Assembly (NCBI GenBank): GCA_025774405.1
Contig: JALGWB010000001.1
Location: forward strand, 1 to 64,000
Direction: 5' to 3'
Source: a bacterium
GTDB taxonomy: Bacteria > Arandabacterota > Arandabacteria > Arandabacterales > Arandabacteraceae
Length of the DNA: 64,000 nucleotides
Below the pieces are notes generated by a model, which saw only the letters and a list, made by a program, of their open reading frames with translations, was not told the origin of the DNA and did not search any database. A program made the translations under genes and the position numbers. Shown in pieces: positions 56,804-64,000 of this stretch; the first letter of the stretch is position 1, and each line of letters starts with the position of its first letter.

Positions 56804-57473
56804 ACAATACCGTAGGGACTTCGCCACGTACATGAGCCTTCCTGGAGCTGAGAGGTGTAGACTCCAAATGTATCCTCGTCTTGAGGATAAGACCGCATCA
56901 ACTCCCCTGGATGCCTATTACTTTCGACAAGATACCTGGGCGTTCAAGCGGATAGTAGACCTCAAGCCTAGCAGCATAGTAGATGTAGGATCGACTGCGC
57001 TCCTCGTGGGAATTCTTGCCCAGATGTTTCCTACAACGAGTATCGATATAAGGCCCATTCCAGTATCTCTTCCTGGATTAACATGTAGGCAAGGCTCGAT
57101 CACTAATCTCCCCTTCAAAGACGCCTCAGTTGAGCTCCTGAGCAGCCTATGTGTGATAGAGCATATAGGTCTAGGTCGATACGGCGACAAGCTCGATCCG
57201 CTCGGTAGCATCAAAGCCTGCAAGGAGATCTCGAGGGTGCTCAAGCCTGGTGGACATTTCATAATGAGCACTCAAGTGAGTCATACCCCTGCCCTCTGCT
57301 TCAATGCGCACCGAATCTTCACGCAGGCCCAAGTTCTGGATATGTTGCCAGCCTTCTCGGTAACGGATGAGGCGTTCTTCTTCCCTCGGCCTGGCAATGC
57401 AGAAGACATAGAGGCACTCACGGGTTTCAGGTTCTGCTTCTGGTGCGTAGACTTGGTTAAGGAGTCAGCATGA
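56790..57473 (+). CDS. Class I SAM methyltransferase
   Basis: 227 residues from a GTG. IVDVGSTALLVGILAQMF is the SAM-binding motif, TSIDIRPIPVSLPGL follows, and SVELLSSLCVIEHIGLGRYG with LKPGGHFIMSTQVSH complete motifs IV-VI. It has a longer N-terminal helical domain than the previous methyltransferase. Overlaps neighbours by 14 and 4 bases. Confidence 0.8.
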   Translation: MTAVEQYRRDFATYMSLPGAERCRLQMYPRLEDKTASTPLDAYYFRQDTWAFKRIVDLKPSSIVDVGSTALLVGILAQMFPTTSIDIRPIPVSLPGLTCRQGSITNLPFKDASVELLSSLCVIEHIGLGRYGDKLDPLGSIKACKEISRVLKPGGHFIMSTQVSHTPALCFNAHRIFTQAQVLDMLPAFSVTDEAFFFPRPGNAEDIEALTGFRFCFWCVDLVKESA

Positions 57474-58273
57474 CGCTCTCGGTTGTAACTCCTAGCTACA
57501 TTAACAACCAGCAACGAGCTGATTGGGCCAGAGACTCTCTGGCTTCCCTCAGGGAAACTATCGGCGACGGCTACTTACATGTTGTGGTGCTTGACAAATC
57601 CCTTGAATGGAATATTATTGCTCAGGCAATCTATAACCAGCCTAATGTAATGCTCATGCAGCGTCCCAAGCCTCTTGGCAATACTTCAGCTTTGCTAAAG
57701 GCCGTGAAGGAATCTCGCAAGTTGGGAGCAGATCTCTGTTTTGTCCATATGGACGATAACATCTATGTCCCCGAATTCGGACCTCTTCTCAGATATGCCC
57801 AGGACGCTTTCAGCAACGATAGGGAGTTGCAAGAAGTGCTCTTTGTTGGCTACCCGATCCTTATAAAGAGGCATAGCAAACCACTTCTTGGCAATCGCAC
57901 AGGCCTAACTATCGAGGAGAATCAAGTCTCTTTCGATACCATACAGTTGCACCCTACTCGCTGTACGGATTATACTCTCTGGTGGTCTTATTTTCATGAC
58001 CGAATGGTGGACGGGCGATTTTGGGCAGTTGTCATGTGGATGGCTCTCTACCGAGCTGAGTTCTTGGAGAGTGTCCTTACACTTGCCCCTACGGGCCGGA
58101 CGCTTGGTCAGGTTGAATCTTACTACAGAAACAGAAGCAACTGGGAGAGACTATCCCATCGCTTTCCAGGAAAGCTCGGTTACATAAACATGCAGTTCGG
58201 CGGTTTGGAGATGCACCATCATAGTCAGGAATGGTGTGAGATGATCCGTTTTCCTAATACGCCTGTGAGGTGA
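57470..58273 (+). CDS. Glycosyltransferase-like protein, GT-A type
   Basis: 267 residues. TLSVVTPSYINNQQRADWAR, VVVLDKSLEWNI, LGNTSALLKAVKESRKLGAD and LCFVHMDDNIYVPEFGPLLR carry the DxD-like metal site. The second half contains FHDRMVDGRFWAVVMWMALY and GGLEMHHHSQEWCEM, acceptor region motifs. The exact sugar cannot be told. ATGA overlap with the gene before. Confidence 0.7.
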   Translation: MTLSVVTPSYINNQQRADWARDSLASLRETIGDGYLHVVVLDKSLEWNIIAQAIYNQPNVMLMQRPKPLGNTSALLKAVKESRKLGADLCFVHMDDNIYVPEFGPLLRYAQDAFSNDRELQEVLFVGYPILIKRHSKPLLGNRTGLTIEENQVSFDTIQLHPTRCTDYTLWWSYFHDRMVDGRFWAVVMWMALYRAEFLESVLTLAPTGRTLGQVESYYRNRSNWERLSHRFPGKLGYINMQFGGLEMHHHSQEWCEMIRFPNTPVR

Positions 58274-58309
58274 GACATATAGGAGAAGACTTACCTGTGA
58301 GGTGAAGGA

Positions 58310-58948
58310 ATGACTTACAGAGAGAATCCAGAACTAGGTCAGGACATGGTTAAGTTTGCCTTTCATCGTTGGCAGCAAGGAGAATATCTCTTAGAGCCTC
58401 CTCAGCGTCAAATCTACGAGAATATTGCGGTCAGAGCGAAAGGCAAGACGGTCTGTGATATAGGCTCTGGAGCGGGACTGGGAACTACTATCCTAGCACA
58501 AAGGGCTCAGTCAGTTATTGGCATCGAGAAGGTTGCGTCTTCCGTCAGGTTCTCTAGGAAATGTCATCCCCTAACAAATGTGCAGTTTCTGAATGAGGAT
58601 ATAGGGAAGTGCTCTCTTTCTGACAACAGTTTCGATGTAGTGGTGGCGGTTGAGGTGATAGAGCATATCGCAAACTACCAGGCAGCACTGGATCAGATGG
58701 CTCGAATTCTGAAAGAGTCTGGAACCCTATACATCTCGTCTCCTAACAGGAATCAAGATATTAGAGGAGGAGCGTCAGGCGCAGGCCCGCCAAGGAACAA
58801 GTATCATGTTCGAGAGTGGACAGCCGAGGAGTTTCGGCATATTCTTCTCTCGCGCTTCAGTCAGGTTAGGCTTTCTGACTATACCCTTGACCCTTGCCTA
58901 GACTCCTGTACGCGAGTCTCGCCAGTTATCGCGATCTGTCGAATATGA
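58310..58948 (+). CDS. Class I SAM methyltransferase
   Basis: 212 residues behind GTGAGGTGAAGGA. KTVCDIGSGAGLGTTILAQR is motif I, VIGIEKVASSVRFSRKCHP motif II, VVVAVEVIEHIANYQAALDQ motif IV, and LKESGTLYISSPN motif VI. HVREWTAEEFRHILLSRF resembles the C-terminus of ubiE-type enzymes. It probably methylates a small molecule or sugar. Confidence 0.85.
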   Translation: MTYRENPELGQDMVKFAFHRWQQGEYLLEPPQRQIYENIAVRAKGKTVCDIGSGAGLGTTILAQRAQSVIGIEKVASSVRFSRKCHPLTNVQFLNEDIGKCSLSDNSFDVVVAVEVIEHIANYQAALDQMARILKESGTLYISSPNRNQDIRGGASGAGPPRNKYHVREWTAEEFRHILLSRFSQVRLSDYTLDPCLDSCTRVSPVIAICRI

Positions 58949-59613
58949 GAACTCTGTGGATCGTTATTCCAGCAAAAGATGAGGCTGCTACTATTGCAGA
59001 CCTAGTTGCCGAAGCCGCCCACTACGGAACGGTGTTAGTAGTTACCAGTGGGCCTTCAGACGATACTGGCCCAAGAGCTGCCAGCGCGGGAGCCCAGGTA
59101 ATCTACAACGGCCAGAGCATTGCAGGAAAGATAGTCACTGGCTGGCAGAGAGCCCTCGACAACAATGCGACACGAGTCATAGTCATGGATGCAGGCGGAT
59201 CGCATAGGCCATCAGATATCCCCCGTCTCCTGGCAGCAGAGGCTGACATCGTAATAGGCAGTCGGTTTGTGGCTGGAGGCCAATATCATGGCAGATCGTG
59301 GCGCAGGGTATGCAGTCAAGTCATGGCTCTGCTCTGCAACCTAGCCCAACCAGGTAAACAGGTCCATGACTGGTCTAGCGGCTTCAGGTGTTATTCGGTA
59401 GAAGCAATTGGGCAGCTACTAGCCGTCCATTATAAATCTGATATGCACGCTTGGCAAATCGAGGTGCTAGGCTGGGCTAGGCGCTTGCACCTTTCAGTTG
59501 AGGAAGTCCCTATACAGTATACTGCTGGGCACTCGTCTCTCTCCTGGGATGGGGCTCTCAGGGCTCTCAATATATTGTTAGACATCTTGCTCCGCAGGTG
59601 GGTAGTCGGATGA
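58945..59613 (+). CDS. Glycosyltransferase family 2, DPM-like
   Basis: 222 residues from MRTLWIVIPAKDEAATIADL; the ATG overlaps the stop before it. ATRVIVMDAGGSHRPSDIPR and ADIVIGSRFVAGGQYHG are the polyprenol-phosphate sugar transferase (dolichyl-phosphate mannosyltransferase) motifs. VHDWSSGFRCYSVEAIGQLL follows. No membrane segment, so a soluble enzyme. Confidence 0.82.
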   Translation: MRTLWIVIPAKDEAATIADLVAEAAHYGTVLVVTSGPSDDTGPRAASAGAQVIYNGQSIAGKIVTGWQRALDNNATRVIVMDAGGSHRPSDIPRLLAAEADIVIGSRFVAGGQYHGRSWRRVCSQVMALLCNLAQPGKQVHDWSSGFRCYSVEAIGQLLAVHYKSDMHAWQIEVLGWARRLHLSVEEVPIQYTAGHSSLSWDGALRALNILLDILLRRWVVG

Positions 59614-60683
59614 TATTCTACCTTGATACATACATTACTGACGAGCCTCTCCATCCTGCGTTTGTTTGGCCAAACAGGGAGATCAGGAACTCCTGTCCCC
59701 AGTATAAGATGCCACGGAGAATAGATATCACAAAGTACACGCTTGCGAGTTATAAGATGATTCCGTGGACACATGTTGTCATCGCATACGATGTTGCTGA
59801 TAAGGATGATGAAAGCACGTTCCTGGACTTTGTGCAAGAAGTTTTCCCAGACGCAGATGTTAGTCGGCCTCGCTCCTCTAACCAGAAGACGTACAGGGCA
59901 AGAGTGGAGCAAGTTTGCAGTTTTGAGGATGACTTCATCTTTTATGCACCTAACAACGATCATCCCCTCATAGCAAGCAATCTCAATCACCTGCCCAAGT
60001 TACTCAAAAAGGCTTCAAGGTTCTCACAAAACTACCCATTTGTCTCCGTTGTCTACTCGCACTTCAGTGAGTTCGTCAACGCGCCTGTCGTTGGGAGTCC
60101 TTTCTACAGACAGTTCTCTAGCGACTCACGCATAGTAGAAGACGACGAGATTGCTACGAGCTTTGTGAGATTCAATGGCGACAACTCTTCTATCCAGATC
60201 GTCAATAGGAATCTCCTGCAACACTGGTTTTGCTCACATGATCTCGGTGATGCCAGAATCATCAGAGCAGAAGATGTTCGCAGGTTTCTTCCAACTCCTA
60301 ACCAGTTGATGATAGTGCCCAAGAAGGAGCTCTGTGCGCACTTTGACGGCTACTCGCATACAACTGGTATCACTAAGATCAGTCCTGACCAGATTCCTCC
60401 TCTATTCATTCCAACAGGGTTCTTCGACAGCTCGATTCGGATCGCCTACGGATATCCAGAATACCGAGATGGCTGGGTAAACATAAACCCTTCTGCGAGG
60501 GATTTCAGTTTCCGCGACCGAAAGACGGGCACAGATCTGAAAATTGGTCTTCAGGACATACCTCTTTTCTGGAAGAGCAGAATCGCAGAAATAGACATCA
60601 ATGTGAATGCCGACCTCGAGCGAATTAAGGAGGGCAGAGAGAAATACTTTGAGACAGTTCGTAACCCCTGGAGGAAAGCCTAG
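59610..60683 (+). CDS. Uncharacterised glycan-island enzyme
   Basis: 357 residues from MIFYLDTYITDEPLHPAFVW; coupled to the gene before (ATGA). VVIAYDVADKDDESTFLDFV and CSFEDDFIFYAPNNDHPLIA could include an acidic metal motif. The rest is alpha/beta with a GFFDSSIRIAYGYPEYRDGW segment. It resembles a glycosyltransferase in neighbourhood only. Family not recognised. Confidence 0.6.
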   Translation: MIFYLDTYITDEPLHPAFVWPNREIRNSCPQYKMPRRIDITKYTLASYKMIPWTHVVIAYDVADKDDESTFLDFVQEVFPDADVSRPRSSNQKTYRARVEQVCSFEDDFIFYAPNNDHPLIASNLNHLPKLLKKASRFSQNYPFVSVVYSHFSEFVNAPVVGSPFYRQFSSDSRIVEDDEIATSFVRFNGDNSSIQIVNRNLLQHWFCSHDLGDARIIRAEDVRRFLPTPNQLMIVPKKELCAHFDGYSHTTGITKISPDQIPPLFIPTGFFDSSIRIAYGYPEYRDGWVNINPSARDFSFRDRKTGTDLKIGLQDIPLFWKSRIAEIDINVNADLERIKEGREKYFETVRNPWRKA

Positions 60684-61258
60684 TGATCAAGTTGCATATA
60701 GGCTGTGGCCCCAGAGTGCTAAAGGGATGGATAAATATCGATCTCAAGTTCACTCCTTACCAGGCGTACCTGAAATACTACACTGACAAGTACTACCCAG
60801 AGTCCGCTAGGGGCGACAAGTCAGATTTTCTTGCACTAGATGTGTCTAGGCAGCCTTTGCCCTTTCCTGACAATTCGGTAGATGTCGTCTTCCATGAGGA
60901 CTTCCTTGAGCACCTGAACCAGCGTAGCCAAGTTCTCTTCCTAGCTGATTCTCTCCGAGTCTTGAAGCCAGACTCCATTCATCGAATTGATACGCCTAAC
61001 CTGTTAGCATCGATGCGCGATCACTCTAATTTCTCCCTTGGCTTTCAGGGTGTCTATGTCCATGAGTGGGATAAGTCCAAGCATCTCAATGTATTGACCC
61101 CTAGCTCGCTTGAAGAGATGGCTCTTATGGTTGGATATTCAACAGTAGTCTTCACAGGTAGAAACCAAAGTGCGTCGCCTCTGATTCCGCCTGAGTATCG
61201 CCCTGATCCAAGAGATCGGCCCGAGAACGGAAACATCTTTGCAGATTTGGTTGCTTAG
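60683..61258 (+). CDS. Class I SAM methyltransferase
   Basis: 191 residues, GTG start in a TAGTG junction. KLHIGCGPRVLKGWINIDLK is motif I with the NIDL acid; FPDNSVDVVFHEDFLEHLNQ is motif IV; RVLKPDSIHRIDTPNLLASM motif VI. This HIGCGP start is typical of methyltransferases in surface-glycan operons. Confidence 0.82.
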   Translation: MIKLHIGCGPRVLKGWINIDLKFTPYQAYLKYYTDKYYPESARGDKSDFLALDVSRQPLPFPDNSVDVVFHEDFLEHLNQRSQVLFLADSLRVLKPDSIHRIDTPNLLASMRDHSNFSLGFQGVYVHEWDKSKHLNVLTPSSLEEMALMVGYSTVVFTGRNQSASPLIPPEYRPDPRDRPENGNIFADLVA

Positions 61259-61268
61259 GAGTAGCGCC

Positions 61269-62147
61269 TTGAGGATATTTGTTCTTCCTGTGTCGTCTCA
61301 GTTTCAACCTCCTCCCATGAAGATTCTCTATCCTCCTCACAACAAGCGAGACTACGGCATTGAGCAAGACTTCGCTCAGCATCTCACAGAGCCTTCTAGT
61401 GACTGGACGATCGCAGAGTCTTCTGACGTTGCTGATTGGCATTACCTTCCTATCTACTGGACACGTTACCATGTGACACATAACTATGCCAAGACTGGCC
61501 TAGAAGCACTTCAGCGTGAAGTTGCCCGAAGAATCATTGACGACAAAAGGACCTTTACAATTTGCCAGTATGATGATGGGCCTTTGGTAGACCTTGGTAG
61601 AACTGTGCAGTTTCTAGGGTCTCGCAAAGGGGAAGAAGGCATCGACGTCCCTCTTCTTTCCTATCCTCATAAGCTCCCTGCAGTTGATCCCCCTAAACAG
61701 TGGTTAGCGTCTTTTGCAGGGAGACTCCGAACGCACGAGGTTCGCGCAGACATGCAGCGTGTTCTGGGGCCTCGCCAGGACATTGACATTCAGGACACAC
61801 GCAAAACCAGTAGATTCTTTGTAGACTTGATCCTTCGGTCGTATGTTTCCCTCTGTCCCAGGGGATGGGGTGGCTCGTCTTTTAGGTTTTATGAATCTAT
61901 GCAACTGGGAGTAGTGCCCCTTCTCATTGGCAGCATAGACACCCGCCCCTTCAAACGTTTCCTGAACTGGAGTATAATGAGTCTCTATGCTCGCACGGCC
62001 GAGGAAGCAAATGTGTCCCTCGACTCCCACACTCTGACAGAATTGCTAGAGATGGGGCGATGTGCCAAGAAAGCCTGGCATCAAGATCTATCGTTTGGGC
62101 ACTGGCACAAGTATGTGTTTCAGGAATTGGAGGCTCTATGGCATTAA
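61269..62147 (+). CDS. Exostosin-like glycosyltransferase (GT47-type)
   Basis: About 292 residues from TTG 61269, behind TAGGAGTAGCGCC; an upstream frame start at 61239 is less likely. KILYPPHNKRDYGIEQDFAQ, then FAGRLRTHEVRADMQRVLG, and CPRGWGGSSFRFYESMQLGV with PLLIGSIDTRPFKRFLNWSI match the Exostosin family GT-B C-terminal domain. An uncommon family in phages. Confidence 0.78.
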   Translation: MRIFVLPVSSQFQPPPMKILYPPHNKRDYGIEQDFAQHLTEPSSDWTIAESSDVADWHYLPIYWTRYHVTHNYAKTGLEALQREVARRIIDDKRTFTICQYDDGPLVDLGRTVQFLGSRKGEEGIDVPLLSYPHKLPAVDPPKQWLASFAGRLRTHEVRADMQRVLGPRQDIDIQDTRKTSRFFVDLILRSYVSLCPRGWGGSSFRFYESMQLGVVPLLIGSIDTRPFKRFLNWSIMSLYARTAEEANVSLDSHTLTELLEMGRCAKKAWHQDLSFGHWHKYVFQELEALWH

Positions 62148-63592
62148 AGCACCATCAGCACTCTCTACAGGCCGAGGCGGTATGGGGGAAAGCCTACGGC
62201 GTGTTTGATCGAATTGTTCAGTTGAGAGGTTTCAGGACTGGCGTCGAGGTTGGCGTTGCTTTTGGAGGGCACATAGAAGCACTTCTCAACATCCCCACTA
62301 TTGAGAAGGTCTATGGAGTTGATCCCTATCAGCAAACAGGAACTAGCAGCTCCTTGGGCCTCTCGCAGTCTGAGATGGATACCCTCTATCTCTTCGTTCT
62401 GAACAGACTTGCCCCGTTTGGCGATCGTTACCAGCCTGTACGAAAAAGCTCGGTAGAGGCATCGTCTATCATCCCGCAGGAGATTGATTTCGTCTACATA
62501 GACGCTGACCATTCCTACCAGGAAGTTATGGCGGATCTCTGTGCTTGGTTTCCCAAAGTACGCGAAGGCGGGATAATTGGCGGCCATGACTATTCTCATC
62601 CTGACTTGCCAGGAGTTAAGAAAGCCGTGGATAGATTCTTCAGTCGGTTTGCTCAGCGCGTTCACTCACTAGGCGAATATGTCTGGTGGATAGAGAAGAA
62701 GATGCCCAGCATCAGCTTCGTATTGCCTGCATACAACTGCGCTGAGTTCGTCGAGGAGTCTGTGAAGTCTATTCAGAAGGGGAACTTTGAAGATGGCGAC
62801 GAGCTCATCATTGTTGACGATGGCTCATCTGACAATACCCTGATGATTTTGCAGAGACTGGCCGCGTACTATCCCTCAATAAGGCTTCTCAAACACGACA
62901 GTAATAGGGGCGCATCAGCAGCCAGGAATACAGCGATAGCCAGTGCCAAGAACTCCCTACTCTTCAACCTAGACTCAGATAATATCCTAGTGCCAGGCAG
63001 CATCCCCAAACTCAAAACATATTTGATTAGCTCCAATGCTGATATAGCAGTGTTCGAGGAGACGCGTTTCTTTAGAAACGGAACTGGCCAGATAACACAC
63101 AGCTGGAAGTATGGCCCAGGTCTGTTGACTCTATCCGACTGCTTGGCTGGCCAAATAACTCCTGGGGCTAGTGGGAACTATATGTTCACTAAGGAGTCCT
63201 GGGCCAAAGCTGAAGGTTACCCTGAGTTCGCAAAGACCTATGAAACCTGGGGATTCGCCTTCAGGCAGCTAGCCACAGGCTCCAAAATGATGGCAATGCC
63301 CGACTCTTTCTATCTCCATAGGTATGGCCATTCGTCACTCTGGGTGCGAGAAGGAGGAAATCGGAACGCTTCTCGGAAAACTCTAAAGATGATTCTGCCC
63401 TTTCTTGGCCTGCTTGACTACAAGGACGTTGAATACATAATGAGCCACAAGGAGACCTGGCTTACTAACTTATCTCAGCACCCAATACGAGTCAAGGGGA
63501 GCGCTCCTGGGAATTCGGGCAGCATCAAACTCCAGAGCCCTCCACTTGACTATATGGAGCTTTTGTGTCAGAATATAGACGAGGAGACATAA
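62138..63592 (+). CDS. Methyltransferase-glycosyltransferase fusion
   Basis: 484 residues from MALKHHQHSLQAEAVWGKAY behind GGAGGCTCT; overlaps the previous stop. Residues about 25-195 are a Methyltransf_24 SAM enzyme: TGVEVGVAFGGHIEALLNIP and IDFVYIDADHSYQEVMADLC with GGIIGGHDYSHPDLPGV. Residues about 205-400 are a family 2 glycosyltransferase: SISFVLPAYNCAEFVEESVK, LIIVDDGSSDNTLMILQRLA, GASAARNTAIASAKNSLLF and NLDSDNILVPGSIPK. The fusion links sugar transfer and methylation in one chain, consistent with the neighbouring genes acting on one glycan. Confidence 0.85.
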   Translation: MALKHHQHSLQAEAVWGKAYGVFDRIVQLRGFRTGVEVGVAFGGHIEALLNIPTIEKVYGVDPYQQTGTSSSLGLSQSEMDTLYLFVLNRLAPFGDRYQPVRKSSVEASSIIPQEIDFVYIDADHSYQEVMADLCAWFPKVREGGIIGGHDYSHPDLPGVKKAVDRFFSRFAQRVHSLGEYVWWIEKKMPSISFVLPAYNCAEFVEESVKSIQKGNFEDGDELIIVDDGSSDNTLMILQRLAAYYPSIRLLKHDSNRGASAARNTAIASAKNSLLFNLDSDNILVPGSIPKLKTYLISSNADIAVFEETRFFRNGTGQITHSWKYGPGLLTLSDCLAGQITPGASGNYMFTKESWAKAEGYPEFAKTYETWGFAFRQLATGSKMMAMPDSFYLHRYGHSSLWVREGGNRNASRKTLKMILPFLGLLDYKDVEYIMSHKETWLTNLSQHPIRVKGSAPGNSGSIKLQSPPLDYMELLCQNIDEET

Positions 63593-64000
63593 TGATTGAC
63601 TACAAGACAACCGCTGGTTTCTCCCTGACACTTGAGGAGCGTGAGTTCCTCAAAGACTCTGCTGAGGGCTCTGGCTCCATTGTCAGTATCGAGTCTGGCC
63701 CCTGCGCTGCGCTATGGTGCTTCAGGGCAGGCGCGCCTGAGTCTTCCATCTACAGCGTGAAGGAGCAAGGATCGATCATAGATGGTGATCCAGGAGTAAC
63801 TATCCTTAGTGGCTTTTCTGACTTCCCTGGAAACTCTGTAGACCTGCTCTTCATAGATGGCTCACATGCTTTCAAGGATGTTCTACTCGACTTAGTTACT
63901 TGGCAAGATAGCATCCCGCTGAAAGGCTTAGTGGTCCTTCACGACTATGAGCACAACAATATGCCTGAAGTTAAGCTGGCTACTGAGTTCTGGCTCAAGA
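63592..64000 (+). CDS. Methyltransf_24-like protein, 3' end beyond the window
   Basis: 136 residues so far, starting in a TAATG overlap with the fusion gene. SIVSIESGPCAALWCFRAGA, then FIDGSHAFKDVLLDLVTWQD and VVLHDYEHNN match the IDGSH...GG.....HD signature of Methyltransf_24 enzymes. The reading frame stays open to the window edge, so the island goes on. Confidence 0.7.
   Translation, partial: MIDYKTTAGFSLTLEEREFLKDSAEGSGSIVSIESGPCAALWCFRAGAPESSIYSVKEQGSIIDGDPGVTILSGFSDFPGNSVDLLFIDGSHAFKDVLLDLVTWQDSIPLKGLVVLHDYEHNNMPEVKLATEFWLK

Overview
The window reads as a contiguous piece of a tailed bacteriophage (Caudoviricetes) genome. It carries a two-part large terminase, a portal protein, tail-fibre-like proteins, a holin-like protein, a cell-wall lysin, and long runs of tiny overlapping genes on one strand. 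There are no rRNA genes, ordinary metabolic operons or CRISPR arrays, and I saw no integrase or clear CI-type lysogeny switch. The host cannot be named from the sequence. Strong GGAGG-type ribosome binding sites and TTGACA/TATAAT promoters show only that it is a bacterium with a standard sigma-70-like system. No major capsid, protease or tape-measure gene was recognised, so the genome continues beyond both ends.

Layout. 1-9.8 kb (+): distal virion and lysis genes. They include a truncated fibre, a two-domain lysin (M23 peptidase plus TIM-barrel glycosidase), a 909-codon fibre/adhesin-like protein carrying an intein-like Hint domain and seventeen 20-residue repeats, two paralogous fibre modules (one with an inserted lectin-like domain) and a three-helix holin. 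9.8-43.7 kb (-): a long leftward early region of mostly small genes linked by ATGA overlaps. It contains many zinc-ribbon proteins, three SWIM-like mini proteins, a radical SAM enzyme, an ASCH protein and a series of 28-57 residue single-helix membrane peptides. It also holds a DNA replication/recombination block (ERCC4 nuclease, RecT-like annealing protein, Cas4/RecB-like nuclease, OB-fold protein, DinG/XPD helicase, two ribbon-helix-helix regulators), a lytic transglycosylase, broken DNA methyltransferase genes and a RuvB-like motor.

42.7-44.4 kb: a switch region without long genes. It has CAGTTC-rich repeats, a leftward promoter, operator-like repeats, a perfect-consensus rightward promoter and a 110-nt highly paired leader. 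44.4-46.0 kb (+): an HNH-AP2 homing endonuclease and an unrecognised zinc-ribbon protein. 46.2-47.3 kb (-): a DUF5662-like protein and a probable small terminase. 47.4 kb: divergent promoters. 47.5-53.4 kb (+): packaging and portal genes, with the large terminase interrupted by an extra gene, followed by a large ASCH/nucleotidyltransferase-like protein.

53.4-64 kb (+): a tightly overlapped island in which glycosyltransferases alternate with SAM methyltransferases, including one fusion of both. Its position directly behind the portal suggests that the phage decorates its own virion, DNA or host surface with a methylated glycan. This island, the Hint domain in the repeat protein, the interrupted terminase, the membrane micro-peptide series and two tRNA-like elements are the most unusual features.
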